From: Epiperipatus broadwayi
Lineage: Eukaryota > Onychophora > Udeonychophora > Euonychophora > Peripatidae
DNA length: 64,000 nucleotides
NCBI GenBank assembly: GCA_028023455.1
Contig: JAQFVV010000017.1
Coordinates: 5,180,098-5,244,097 of the forward strand
Reading direction: 5' to 3'
Under the pieces are notes generated by a model. That model was not told the origin of the DNA. It did not search any database and saw only the letters and a list, made by a program, of their open reading frames with translations. Positions within the stretch are counted from its first letter, which is position 1, and the number at the start of each line of letters is the position of its first letter. Position numbers and translations under genes: made by a program. Of this stretch, positions 43,430 to 55,375 are shown piece after piece.

Positions 43430-43800
43430 GTTCTTAAACTATTAAACATCACATGATTATCATTTTCATCCTTACACAAACTGTTTACACAGAGGATAAA
43501 CTCACCATACAGTAGTGCCATTCAGTGCAAGTCAGAGTAATCAATGGATGCAAGAAGGTTTCATCCCTATCTAGTGCCTACTCATCTAATATCCCCAAAC
43601 TAATTCCTAAGATCTGGGTGCAGTACTCTCAGATCCAAGTCTCCTCATGGATGAAAACCACAAGCTAGAAACTAGTCTGGGGATATTGGTTGAGTAGGCA
43701 CTAGATAGTGATGAAACTTTCCTGCATCCATTAATCACTCCAGCTTTCACTGAATGGTGCTACTGTATGGAGAGTTTATCCTCTGTATAATACTTATTGA
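43430..43800. mobile_element. RZ1 foldback, one hammerhead deleted
   Basis: The left end GATAAACTCACCATACAG and right end TATGGAGAGTTTATCCTCTG are inverted. The left arm lacks the ribozyme (joined at CTAATTCCTAAGATCTGG). The right arm has a hammerhead at 43,628-43,694 whose first core box is altered (TGGATGA). The family junction sequence CATCACATGATTATCATTTT precedes the left end. Confidence 0.65.
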
Positions 43801-44554
43801 AAATATAATTGAATTGACAGATAAATAGAAGTTTTTGAATGGATATTGTCCAGTGTAAGGAGAAGGCATTTTTTGACAATGCTTATATCCCAACATTAGA
43901 TTCAGAAATTTCAAAGAATTCTTTGTAGGATAGTTAGTATATTAATATATTAAAAAGACTATTTTTTTTCTTTCTGAAAAACTTTAATGCACATTTTGAT
44001 AAAAACAATAAATTTTAGCCCAAAGTTACTGGAAATAGTGAGACTGGCTCTGTGAACTCAAAATGATCTCTTACTGAATTTTAGTGCACCATCTGGATTG
44101 CCTTTGTTTAGACAAAAAAAAAATGGCTATAAGAAAATATGGCTGCATTAACACTCAAAACAAGCAATATTATAGATTATGTTGGGGCCAGGAATCAGAT
44201 AAAACGTTAATATTACATAGGCATAAGCACTTTCAAGCCAAATTTGTTGCACGAATCATAGATTAGCATATGCCAAGTTTGAAATGATATTAAAAAATAG
44301 TCCTATTCTAAATATGTTGATAGTAAATTTTGTAATTATTCTATAAAATCAACTACTATTTCTGCAACAGCTATTGAACGTTAAAATTACCAATCTATAT
44401 TTGTCATGTTACTGTGGAACAATAAGCACTGGGATGACCCAAATAAGTCTATTCTTGGATTCTTTCAATTCTTGACACGTATTCTGACAATGAATGTCTT
44501 AGTGATTTTATTAAAAGATGTGGTGTTCTCTGCTTGGCAGATCAAGAGTTTCAT

Positions 44555-45165
44555 AACAGAGACTAAACTCTCCATACAGTAGTGCCACTCAGTGCAAGCC
44601 AGAGTAATCAATGGATAAAAAAAGTTTGTGCATAAAGTCCTTATCTAATGCCTATTCATCCAATACCCCCAGATTCGTTTCTAACCCGTGGCTTACATCA
44701 GTGAGAAGTTTGTATCTGAGAACATTGCACCTAGATCTTGGACTCCAGCAGCCATCTTTTACCTTATTAGCTAATTGTAAAGCTTTAAGTCCAAACTGAA
44801 AATAATAATATTTTCAATTCAAGCTCATTAGCTTGTATAGTCGCATAAATAAGAACTCAGTTCAGCATCCATACTTTTTGGTGTCTTTGGTTCTTTAATA
44901 ACCGCAATCACCATGATCCTATTGGGCAGAAATTAAACAACTAAACATCATATGGGCACCATTCTTTATGCTTACACAACCTGTTTACACAGGGGTGAAA
45001 CTCTCCACATGGTAATGCCACTCAGTGCAAGCCAGAGCAAAAAACTTCTTGCATCCATTGACTACTCTGGCTTGCACTAGGTAGCACTACTGTATGGAAA
45101 GTATAGCCTCTGTGCAAACAGCTTGTAAGCATAAAGAATGGTGACCATGTGATGTTTAGTAGGTT
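44555..45165. mobile_element. RZ1 unit followed by a minimal foldback
   Basis: A full minus-strand unit (44,560-44,990; hammerhead 44,655-44,716, with core CTGATGT and weakened stem II) is followed by a short inverted pair (44,997-45,112). That pair consists only of the two termini and GCATCCATTGACTACTCTGG. The junction sequence GTGACCATGTGATGTTTAGT ends the block. Confidence 0.65.
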
Positions 45166-45559
45166 AAGAGTTTCATAAACAATATAGGAATTAAGAAACA
45201 ACATTTCAACAAAACTTTAATAATTATTATTGCATTAAAAATGCATAGATGATGTCATGTTCTGATCATGATCATTTTAGGTTTTTTTTGACATGTTAGA
45301 GTAATATAAGAAGTGAAAAAAAAAACATAACTCTACTGAATCAATGGATGACATTTTAATATTATAATAATGATATTTCAAACAGATGGAAAGAATATTT
45401 TGATATCAACATGAACAACTTATTTAAATATCTATAAAGACTAGCTTTTTATAACCATAAAAATAAAAAAGTTGCAGATCTTAACAAGATATCTGGGTGA
45501 TTTCTAAAATATATTAGTTTCAAAAACTATTGAAATTTTTTTAAGAATTATGGATTCCC

Positions 45560-46245
45560 AAAGTTGTTCCTCTACCATTCCATTTTATAGAAGTAGAAAA
45601 GAATATAAAAATGTTGCACTAATCATCATGGAAGTCGCTGATATTCAAAAAAACTTTGAACGCTGAATGTAGTTTTATAAATTATAGACACGATTTTTGT
45701 CATCAGGCTAGGTAGAGTCAGCAGCATGAACATCCAATTTATAAATTGCTTTTATTGATTTGATCAAGACATTTGAATCAATTAATAAAAATATTTATGT
45801 TAGTGTTCGATATTGGTTAGTTTCCTGTCCACGTTTGTTCATATTATATAGTGGTGGAAGGAAAAGGAAGTACTACTACTGATAGTGAAAAATACAAGGT
45901 ATGTGTCAAAACAAAATGTATCATAGTTCCAATTTTGTTTACCATATCAGTGTTTTCTAATACAGTTTACAGAAAACTTCGAGCACTAATTAAAAGTGAA
46001 AGCATAAATTTCAACATCTTAACTTCTAGACAATCATCCTATAATTGCCGATTCAAAGAACTATCTACATATTCACATGTTCTTAACATTTTGAATGCAA
46101 TCTATAAAGACCTTCATTTAGTAATTTATGTTGAATGATCCAATAATGGAAAAATCATCAGCAGCTTTTAATTCGGAAGACTATCGGCTCAAAGTATAAA
46201 TCCATTTAATGTGTTGATAGCTTTTAGAAAGAAATGCAGACATGG
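45560..46245 (+). pseudogene. LINE L4 reverse transcriptase relic
   Basis: In shifting frames: CTNHHGSR and IIDTIFVIRLG (fingers/motif 0 region), CFYFDQ or LIKTFESINKNIYVSVRYWL (motif A region), then KTKCIIVPILFTISVFSN (motif B region) and NILNAIYKDLHL. The order matches a common animal non-LTR reverse transcriptase type. The catalytic box is lost. The longest intact frame is 45,851-46,138. Confidence 0.55.
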
Positions 46246-46424
46246 ATAGTGAAAAAACTATCGTTCATTCCAGTATGCTGCTTTTACAATTACAAAGATA
46301 ACGTAGAAGGTATTTTATTATATCTATAAAACTATTTCCACAAAATTTGTTGTCTATAAGACTATTATTCTAAGAAATGTGCAGTGTGGAAGGGAAACGT
46401 GAATTCCTATGTGATAATATGTTG

Positions 46425-46905
46425 GACCATTTCCATCATCTATCAGTGAATGTTGAATGTCTAGAAAATTTTAAACTTTATTTAAACTTTTCAAATACAA
46501 ACAACTGTTAGTAATAACACACAAATAGATAATACAGGTTAGTAGATTACGCAATGGTTCGAGTAGTATTATTCCCCACTTTCCTTCAGGTGTTGCTAGC
46601 CTGACCACAGACAATATTATCATCAGAATCAAACTTATACCTTTAGATTCTTGAATGCTTTAAAATATTGATATTCAAGAATCTAAAGGTTTAAGTTCAT
46701 ATTGTATGCCTATATTGTCACTGGTCAGCCTAACAATCCCTGAAGAAGAATGGAGAATAATATCACTTGAAAGACTGTGATCTACTAACCTATATTGTCG
46801 GTCTATTTGTGTGTTATTACTAACAGTTGTTAGTATTTGAAAAGTTAAAATATAAAGATTTAACATTTAATGATAGATGATGGAAACAGTCCAATATATT
46901 ATCAT
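46425..46905. mobile_element. PLE-A foldback: two 3' termini in a near-perfect palindrome
   Basis: Left arm 46,425-46,662, right arm 46,668-46,900. Outer ends are GGACCATTTCCATCATCTAT and ATAGATGATGGAAACAGTCC. Inside each lie the CTGAAG stem-loop and the tRNA-like module, meeting at TTGATATTCAAGAATCTAAA. All coding sequence is gone. It shares its design with 23.5-24.1 kb. Confidence 0.7.
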
Positions 46906-46909
46906 ATCT

Positions 46910-48060
46910 AATATACCATCATCACAAATCTTCAGGAAAATAAAAACTTTCGTTTAAGGACGATCTGTAATATTCTTAGAAGGCTACTCATTCGCTACTT
47001 ATGCACGAAAGATATACTCTTACAATACACTGAGCCAGCTAGTTAACTCGATGTATTATAAGAAAACATCTTTGAGGCAAAAGATATGTAATGAATGAAG
47101 CATAATTTTTGCAGGAGAGATAGACCTCATTTACATTAAAAATATTATCGTAAAAACATTTTCAATAGAGTGCAATACTAAAGGCTTTTATTAAGAAAAT
47201 AAACAAAGGAGTGAATAAAATGGACAGCTACATACAATTAGGAAAAGTGTTAAAGTACTATAGAAGAAGTTAAAGTAAAATATAGCAAGATGTTATCTAA
47301 ACAAACTTCGGAACCATCATGGTGTGGAACATGTTTGTGATTCATGGAACAGACTGTATAGTCATTGTAAAATGTATCCTGAAGTTTTTGTTTTTTGGGG
47401 GAGATTTGAAAATTTGACTGACCATATTCAGTAACCGTAGACTGTCAAGAGCTACTATGACATTATTCCTAATGGGATAGGCATTCATGTTTTATTTTCT
47501 ATTATCAAATGGAATTTGTTGCTAAATTTTGAGACACTATAATTTACTATTATTTTAATCAATGGATAACCTTTTCATTAATCTTATGAGAAATCTAAAT
47601 AAAACACATATAGATCTACCATAAGTGTTTTATATCAAATTTAATAACTATCTTGCAAATTGACCTTAATTAGTTTATATATATATATATACTTTAAATA
47701 ATCAAATTTCAAAGTTAAAATTTGTCCATAATGTTTGCCTTCTATATATAAAATTAAAAACAATCAATTTAAAACAAAATTGAAATAGACAACTCACTAT
47801 AAATAAAAATATTATTTAATACATCGATCCGGTTTTCATTCTTTAATGGAACCTTTTCAAGATATTTCTTTTTACCCAATCACATGATCTTACCCTACAG
47901 CAACCTTGAAAGCACTTAGCCATTTAATGAATATATATTAAAATAATATATATTTTCTTTATTTGTTTTTAGCTTTGTGTGCTTGTGCATATTAGCGCAT
48001 TTTATATATTTTGATACAATAAATATAGTTATTAAAATACATACATTAAATATAATTAGT
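46910..48060. other. No recognisable gene
   Basis: AT-rich spacer with no assignable repeat. A minus-strand frame at 47,916-48,308 overlaps the hairpin element and is not supported. Confidence 0.4.
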
Positions 48061-48062
48061 AA

Positions 48063-48408
48063 AATACATATATGTACATAAAAATGATTAAACTCATTAG
48101 TTCTTCCCCCTCCCCTTCCATAATACATATATATATTTACAAAAAATCTAAAAAAAAAAAATAATAATAATAATCCCTTCCTTCTATTTTTAAAAATTAT
48201 AACTCTAAAGTTTCCAATAATGTAACAATACCCATTTCCCCCTAATTGGGCTGGACTTTTTAAGAAAATTTTAACAAATGTGTAAACATGGTTAAAGGTC
48301 CAGCACAATTAGGGGGAAATGGGCATAATAGTTTTTTTAAGATTATTTGTGGGGGAGGGGGGGGAGACTGTAATAAGTTTAATCATTTTTATATACATAT
48401 ATGTAAAC
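48063..48408. mobile_element. ~345-bp hairpin element abutting an RZ1 copy
   Basis: Outer arms (48,065-48,111 and 48,343-48,405) contain AAAAATGATTAAACTCATTA and its inverted counterpart, with C-rich/G-rich tracts. Inner arms (48,228-48,259 and 48,296-48,330) contain CCCATTTCCCCCTAATTG, inverted. The loop is about 35 bp. It ends within a few bases of the RZ1 terminus. Origin unknown. Confidence 0.6.
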
Positions 48409-49250
48409 AGGCAAAACTCTCCATACAGTAGTGCCACCCTCGTGTCAACCAGAAAAATCAATGGATGCCAGAAGGCTTGTGCATAAAATCCCCATCTAGT
48501 GCCTACTCATCCAATATCCCCAAACTAGTTTCTGGCTTGTGGCCTTCGTCAGTGAGGAGCCTTGGATCTGAGAGCACTGACCCTAGATTATTAGGATCTA
48601 ATGCAACCCTCCAGCAGCCACTTTTTATCTTTACTTAACTACAAAACTACGAGCCTTAAATTAAAAAACAATAATATTTTCAATCTAAGCTCAATAACTT
48701 ATATAGTCATATGGGTCTGAACTCAGTTCAGAATCCATACATTTTGGTATCTTTGGCTCTTTAACAACCATAGCCACCACTATCCTATTAAACAGGATTG
48801 ATGTTAAACCACTAAGCATCACATACACAAGCCCTCTGAAATCCATTGATTACTCTGGTTGGCACAGGGTTGCATTACTGTATGGAGAGTTTTGCCTGTT
48901 TAATAAGTTATGTGCTAGCATAAGAGATGGTGATCATGTGATCTTTAGTGGTTTAACACCAATCCTGCCTAATAGGAGAGTGGCTATGGTTGTTAAAGAG
49001 CCAAAGACACCAAAATGTATGGGTGCTCAACTGAGTTCAGACCCATATGACTATATAAGCTATTGAGCTTAGATTGAAAATATTATTGTGTTTTCAATTT
49101 CATTCTCATAGTTAAGTAGAGATAAAAGTTTGCTGCTGGAGGGTTGCATTAAATCCTAAGATCTAGGTGCAGTGTTCTCAGATCCAAGGCTCCTCACTGA
49201 CAAGACCACAAACCAGAAACTAGTTTGGGGATATTGGATGAGTAGACTAG
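48409..49250. mobile_element. RZ1 inverted pair of nearly complete units
   Basis: Left unit 48,409-48,830 (minus-strand hammerhead 48,505-48,573). A right-hand terminus with ATGGAGAGTTTTGCCTG follows at 48,830-48,900, then a plus-strand unit with hammerhead at 49,176-49,242. Unit bodies carry CCAAAGACACCAAAATGTAT and CTGAACTCAGTTCAG or inverse. Here the plus unit starts with the terminus and ends with the ribozyme, the reverse order of a simple foldback. Confidence 0.65.
48505..48573 (-). ncRNA. Type I hammerhead (RZ1)
   Basis: Minus strand: ATCCAA, GGCTCCTCA, core CTGACGA, stem II GGC/GCC, GAAA, stem III ACTAGT, then T at the cleavage site and TGGGGATATTGGAT. Apart from the cleavage base change (GTT triplet, still NUH), the domain is intact. 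Confidence 0.7.
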
Positions 49251-50047
49251 TCATGTGATTGTGTAAAAAGAAACATCTTGAAAAGGTTCCATTAAGAAAT
49301 GAAAGCCAGATTGATGTATTAAATTATATTTTTATTTATACATTAATACATTGTATAGTGAGTTGTCTATTTCAATTTTGTTTTAAATTTATTTTTAATT
49401 TTATAAATATATATATATTTACATTAATAAAATCCACAAATATATTTATAAAAATATTATTAATTCTTTTGGTACTAGTAAAATACAGATATCGTACAAT
49501 GCCTGTTAAACAAAGAAATAACACATAAATATCATACATATAATCAAAAAAATTGTAAATCATTGAATACACTAATAGTTTTCAATATTGGTGGGGTCAA
49601 ACCATAACTATCAATCAATCGAAGTTAATTATATAATTAAAAGCAAAAAATATGGTCCAATCCTGATAAGTTTGATAACTGTTACAGTTATTAACCTTCA
49701 TAATGAAATGAATTCAAGCTGAAAAGACAAAGATTAAATACAAGCCTAAGGACCTTTACTGTGAGGCATTACGACTAAACTGTGCTGCTTAAATAATAAA
49801 GTGTCGATTCAGAGATGACACTGTGGGCAATATGGAATGGAAACATATCACCTTTTCATTGGGATGTACTATGTATATCAGTTTACTTAATATTATTATT
49901 ATTCCATTCTAAAACAATCAAGTGTTGTTTGAGGAGTAAATCCAAAAACAAATTAATTTCATACTTTTACAATATTTTGCAACATTATTTTTAACTATTT
50001 CTAATTTAATTACAAAACAACGACCCAACTACTTTTTTTAAAAATAC

Positions 50048-50244
50048 TCACAGCTTTTTTTGAAGTTTTCTAAGTTTTACTCTCATCCTCTTTAATTTTT
50101 TCTTATTTCCTATGTCTAATAATTGTGTTTGATTTACGACTTTGACCTCTTTCGCTAAAGAAGACTTTGTTTCTTCTTGCTCAGTTCTCGCAATATGTTT
50201 TCTTTTCTGAGGTAAAGTGTTTCTGGTAGTGCTATTTTGAATTT
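50048..50244 (-). CDS. Candidate Lys-rich exon, unknown protein
   Basis: After a good acceptor (TATATATCTATTTACAG) at 50,245 there is an open frame of 65 codons ending in TGA. It contains KRKHIARTEQEETKSSL and a basic, heptad-like end KKKLKRMRVKLRKLQKKL that could form a coiled coil. Base composition is less AT-biased than the surroundings. GTGAGT overlaps the stop and could instead be a donor. No upstream exon was found. It sits beside the PLE-D palindrome and could belong to an element. Similarity to the 29-31 kb exons is not convincing. Confidence 0.3.
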
Positions 50245-50299
50245 CTGTAAATAGATATATATGTTGAATATTTTCATGGACACGAGATGTTTTATAAAT

Positions 50300-51350
50300 C
50301 ATGTTTTCACAAACAAACATTTAATAAAATGAAACTAAAATAAACTACTGACATTTCAACAAAATAACACTTGCCCTCAACTGGAAAAAAAAAAATAGTC
50401 ACATGATCATTGCAGAGATAATTGTATTGCATGATTGTTGAACAGTTTGACTTAAAATTGGTAATGTTTTTTTATATTCATTTGCGGGAATAAACTCTTC
50501 CATACACTTGGTAATTTTATCATTTCATCACGTTTGTCAATGCAATTTGTTTTTTTATGCCGATTGTTGGATGTGGATGTAGTTTTAATATTTGAAAAAT
50601 CTGTACAATGGCCGATGTTTTAAACATGGAGATCAATGCAGAAGATATAGTTTCTTTTATTGCGATAACTTGTTCATCTCTTCTATCATTTATATACTGA
50701 TTGCTCCTACTAGTGTTCATGTTTGGTCACATGCCACATGTGATCTCATAACTCATTGAGTTTCTAAAAGAATTAAATCCTTAAGTTTTATCAGAAAGCT
50801 ATTGATCTCTTGTTCAATGGAGGATTCTGACTAAACTTAACGATTTAATCCCTCTGGAAGCTCAAAGAGTCTATGAAATCCCATGTGGCATGTGCACAAT
50901 ACTATACATAGAAAGATGTAATTGACATATAAGTGCTAGAAGAGATGAACCCACTAATGCAGTAAAAGAAACTCAATATCTTTGGCACTGATCTCTGTGT
51001 TTAAAATGCAGTCCATCGCATAATCTCTCAAATATTAAAATCATATCCACATGCAACAACCATAATCAAAAATATTTAGAAAGCTATAGAAATATTTTTT
51101 TTAAAAAAATGCAATAATAAACATGATGAAATGATAAAGTTATGGAACAATTTCTTCACACAAATATATATTAAAAAAACATTACTCAATTTAAGACAAA
51201 CTGTTCAACTACTTTGGGATACAATTGTCTCAGCAACAACCACAATTGTTTTTTTTTTTATTCAGTTGAGGGCAATTGTTATCCTGTCGAAATGTTGGTG
51301 TTTTATTTATATTTTATTAAACACAGTTGTTCTTGAAAACATGATTTATA
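50300..51350. pseudogene. PLE-D head-to-head pair of GIY-YIG fragments
   Basis: Minus-strand half (about 50,755-50,400): RRDEQVIAIKET and an ILKLHPHPT block. Plus-strand half (about 50,780-51,080): a GIY-YIG-like VYEIPCGMCTILYI, ARRDEPTNAVKET and the equivalent ILKSYPHATT block. The outer ends CATTTAATAAAATG and AATGTTGGTGTTTTATTTAT-type sequences at 50,300-50,390 and 51,260-51,350 are inverted copies. Coding is destroyed by frameshifts. The two halves meet at about 50,760 and read outward, the reverse-partner layout also seen for PLE-A. Confidence 0.6.
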
Positions 51351-51384
51351 ATATACGTACACACACATTAAACGTAATAATTTT

Positions 51385-52020
51385 ATCTTTCTTATTCATT
51401 GCCAAATCCATGTAATATTAATATCATCTATGTTCTTTATTATTTTTATAATGCTTTTCACAACCCACTAATGATGGTTTCGATTGCTCCAGCAATCTTC
51501 TTCAGAAGTATAACAAACACAATACAAATATATGAACAGAAATATACATGAAAATATAATTTATATTTTATATATGTTCATGTATATTTGTATTCATGTA
51601 TTTGTATTGTAATAACTAAACAATTAACTTCATTGATATTTCATAATACTAAGCTTGCGTTTTATACACAATTAATAAAGCAATACGTAGCAATTGATAA
51701 GCTAAGCACTTTCGGGAATTCTATGTTTCCATATTCATAGCTCTTTTCACTAGTAGTTACTGTAGCATTTGCTAACTTTTAGTAAAAAGAGCTATGAATA
51801 TGGGAACATAGAACCCTCGAAAGTGCTTAGCTTATCAATTGTTATGGATAGCTTCATTAATTGTGTATAAAACGCAAGCTTAATATTTGTATTGTGTTTT
51901 TTTATAGTTCTGAAGAAGATTGCTGGGGCAGTAGAAACTGTTAACAGTGGGCTGTAAAAAAGCATGGTAAAAAAGTAATAGATGATATTAATATTATAAA
52001 AGTAATAATTATAATAAAGC
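51385..52020. mobile_element. Nested palindrome: family E arms around PLE-B-type 3' termini
   Basis: Outer arms (51,390-51,520 minus, 51,900-52,010 plus) are family E with the GATTGC/GCAATC stem. Inner arms (51,650-51,740 and 51,787-51,885) are inverted copies containing CTATGAATATGG and GAAAGTGCTTAGCTTATC. These resemble the 3' end of PLE-B at 9.1 and 60.6 kb. The loop is about 45 bp. It suggests an element whose termini combine both motifs. Confidence 0.6.
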
Positions 52021-52029
52021 AAAAAAAAA

Positions 52030-54005
52030 TTAAAATATTAGTTACTAAATGTTAAAAGAATTTAAAAAAAATTTAACCCAACATGTGTCCTTTAATTAAG
52101 CTGATTCTGTCTTGGTGCTTGCTTCATTAATTTATTCAGGATGAGGAAAGAAAATGGAGGGGTGGGGGGTAAATGCATAATTCTTTTATAAAATAATTAA
52201 ACATCTGACAACATAAACAGTTAATAATCAACCATCCTAATGTCAGCACAATCCTAAAACAAATTTCTGACTAATCTTTTTTTTAATTTTTCTGCTAAAA
52301 ATAATTTTAATTTCATCAATACAATAGTCACTTTTTACATTTTTTTTTTATTCAATCAAATGTTTTGAAAATATCAAATACCTTAAGGGTTCAAATCTAA
52401 GCCAATTTTTTTGTCTAATTATGCAGGCCTGACATTATGACAGCAACAATTATACAATGTTTTGTTTTAAATAATAAGTTCTAATAACTAATATGTACAA
52501 TAATATTTTAGGCACAATTTTTATGATCATTTATCGCAATTACAACATAAAATGGCAAATAAAGGCTATACCAACAACTATATTTTAAGGTCCGCTAATA
52601 ACTTAAAATCATACCCTGGTTTCAAGTGAAAATTTATTATATCTGCAGATTCAGAAATATTCCATTTTAATATTGTGATAATTTGACAAAGTTTCACTGA
52701 AATTTTGTACCGTTGTTTTTTCAGCTCTTTGCGAACTTGCAACTAGTCATTATGAGTTTGAAACACCTGAAATGCTATGGCTAGTCACAATCATTTTCTT
52801 CTATTAAAATCTATAAAGTTTTGTCTTCCCTTTTCCCCAAATATTTGAGAAGAGTCTGTACGTTTTGTATTATCTTTACTGACTCTTTTATTTTGCTTTA
52901 TTTATTAATATTATATTGAACAATAGCAATAAAAAATAATTAATGGCTCATTGTCATGACAACTGCAAAGCATAAAAAACATTCAGTAGATGATCTCAGG
53001 AGTCTTCACATCTTTCTGGTAAAATACTAGAATTCTTCTGGTCTGCTGTGAATGATATTAAGCTCTCGTAATAAATTAACTGCCATTTCACTGTCTTCTT
53101 CAACGATGTCATGTTGACTACAGAGGAATCTCTCAAACCCAAACACAACATGACATCATTGAGCTATTATTTAAATTATTAAGGCACATGTGTAAAATGG
53201 TGTAATCCTTTCTCTTTAATTACATATGTCCTATGCACTTAATAAATAAATTTGAACATTACATAACATCTTCTTCGTATATTAATAAGCAACTAAATCA
53301 TTTAATGTTTGGGTATATAGATCAATAATTGACAGTTCAGAAATGTTACCTGAAAGAGCAAGATGTATTAATTAATTTTCGAAAGAAAAAAGCAACGATA
53401 ACCAAAGACTGACTGCCCATAGAAATATGGCATCTTCCCCACCATTGATGAAAACAATATCCTATTATAATCATATTTTTTATTAATAGTATGTATACTG
53501 GCACTGACCAGATGAAGGCAGATTAATCTGGAATCTTTACCCTTTTAAACAGGAACTATTAATTTAGAAAATTACATTTACAACACATGACAAACTTAAC
53601 AGATATTTCAGTTAAGAATATCAAGTAATTGAAAAGAAAGACCGTGATGTTTCTTGATTTTGAGTTTGTCAGTAAACTCATCATTCTAGCTAGTGCATGT
53701 CAGTAAGCAGCCCATCCACTCTTATTTACCATATGAACAATCATAGTAGTAACAACTATAGACAAGAAAGTAAGGAGAGGGCATTGCCTTGCTCAATTCT
53801 TTTAATGTTTAGAAGTCGAATCAACGGATCCGCTTTCAGTCAATAGCAAACTCTTTTATAGCTTTAAAAAAAAAACATTTTGCCTCTTTTCATTTTTAAA
53901 TTATTTAATTAATTTTCAAAATTCTAACTTCACTAGCTACCAAAAAACATTCTTGATCGCTTTCATACAAAAACTCAACCATATCAACTAAAAGTAAATA
54001 CCAGC
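52030..54005. other. No recognisable gene
   Basis: AT-rich. A weak QGNALSLL-like LINE motif on the minus strand at about 53,800 is not supported by neighbours. Confidence 0.4.
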
Positions 54006-54009
54006 TATT

Positions 54010-54120
54010 AAACCATCAAACATCACATGATCACCATTCTTTATGCTTCCTGTATCTATTGATTACTCTGGACTGCATGGAGTGGTGCTACTGTATGAAG
54101 AGTTCCGCCTCTGTAAATAC
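54010..54120 (+). mobile_element. RZ1 terminal fragment
   Basis: It begins with the junction sequence CATCACATGATCACCATTCT. It continues with ATTGATTACTCTGG and ends GTATGAAGAGTTCCGCCTCT. The ribozyme is missing. Confidence 0.6.
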
Positions 54121-54124
54121 CAAC

Positions 54125-55255
54125 TACTGATAATCACATATTTGCTGATGATACATATCTTCTAAATTTTACTTTCTCTTAATATCAATTATTCCTTTTG
54201 TCAAACTTATCATCTCATTACTATATATTATATTTATATCAATTTCCCTTGCATAAAATTTGACATTCTTCATATATATTTTTAAAAGTAATAATTCACA
54301 TTTCTTAATATTTGTTTTTTTTTTTTTTTGCATTAGTTTCTCCTCCGCCAATATTATCTTCCTATTTCCTCACACTCTTTCTCTCATCTTAATGTTAAAG
54401 AATATCTGCCTATAACTTCTATATTCACAACTCTCAAAATCTTATTCTTCTTTTCTTGTAAAACTGAATGCAGAAAAATATATATGGATAAATAAATAAA
54501 ATCAGGTTTTAGTCACATGATTAATAAAAATTGTAAAGAAAATGCCCTAATTAAAAAAAAAAAAAAATGGAGCTATTAAAGATGCACCCATATTCTTGTC
54601 TAATAAGGGAAACTGCAAACAGTTTTGGATGGAAAAACCTCCATTGCTAAACCATTTTAGATGTTTTCAAAGAATAAAAATAGGGAAGGAAATAGAAAAA
54701 AAACTTTCCTTTTCTTGCTGTAATTTATCAACAATATTTTTATTTTTTAACATCATTCTCCCTTCTAAATTCTGCTCAACTATCTAAGATAGTGCTCGTA
54801 CAATTTCCATTTTCTAAAAAAGATCATTTTAAAATACATTCTTCGCCAATTACCATATTGGAACTTCCTGTGTCTCATTCCTCATTATACCATAGTAAAA
54901 TGACAATAAGAAATATTCCTGTCATCTCAGATATATTTAACTTTTCATTTTCTTTAATTCTATTTCATCAAATAGATCACACATTTATATTAACACATAA
55001 TTTATGAATAGCATGGATCAGAGATCCATCCAGACATTTCTTTTCTAGACTTGTCCCCAATTTCTCCCTCATCACTTATTATATATATCCAAAAAAGCAA
55101 CCAATAAGTTTCTATCTATTTTTTCTATTAGATTAGTTCAAAAGAAAAAGTTACCCTACAATCTTTTTAAAACAATTTTACTTTTCCTCATGCCTTTGCA
55201 TCCCGTATATTGCAAGGATATCAAGTCATATATTATGTGAATTAATTTAATAAGC
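54125..55255. other. No recognisable gene
   Basis: Pyrimidine-rich on the plus strand in parts. Broken minus-strand frames may be a decayed retroelement, but no diagnostic motif was found. Confidence 0.35.
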
Positions 55256-55259
55256 TTGT

Positions 55260-55375
55260 ACCACCAATGTTATATAATGAGTGTGCTAACAGCTAGAGCA
55301 AGAAACCGGTCCGAGGATAGGGATATTCAGAAAATCTCGTTAAGAGCTATTAGCACGCTCATTATATAATCCTAT
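55260..55375. mobile_element. RZ2 short foldback with partial hammerhead
   Basis: Termini TTATATAATGAG and CTCATTATATAA are perfect inverted repeats at 55,271 and about 55,360. They are followed by GTGCTAACAGCT and AGCTATTAGCAC. The plus strand retains GAAA, stem III ACCGGT, C and GAGGATAGGGATATTC, but the first core box is deleted. Confidence 0.6.

Noticed and set aside
47916-48308. 130-codon minus-strand frame as a gene
   Set aside because: Much of it is the hairpin element, and the remainder is low-complexity hydrophobic sequence from AT-rich DNA.
51896-51960. Family E stem-loop as a complete hammerhead ribozyme
   Set aside because: CTGAAGA, an extra A, a perfect GATTGC/GCAATC-type stem and GAAAC are present here and in relatives. 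However, no copy shows flanking sequences able to form stem I, and no clear stem III with an NUH site. It is kept only as a PLE-terminus-like repeat.
53560-53820. QGNALSLL-like motif as a LINE reverse transcriptase
   Set aside because: A single short match with no catalytic box or neighbouring RT blocks. Too weak.
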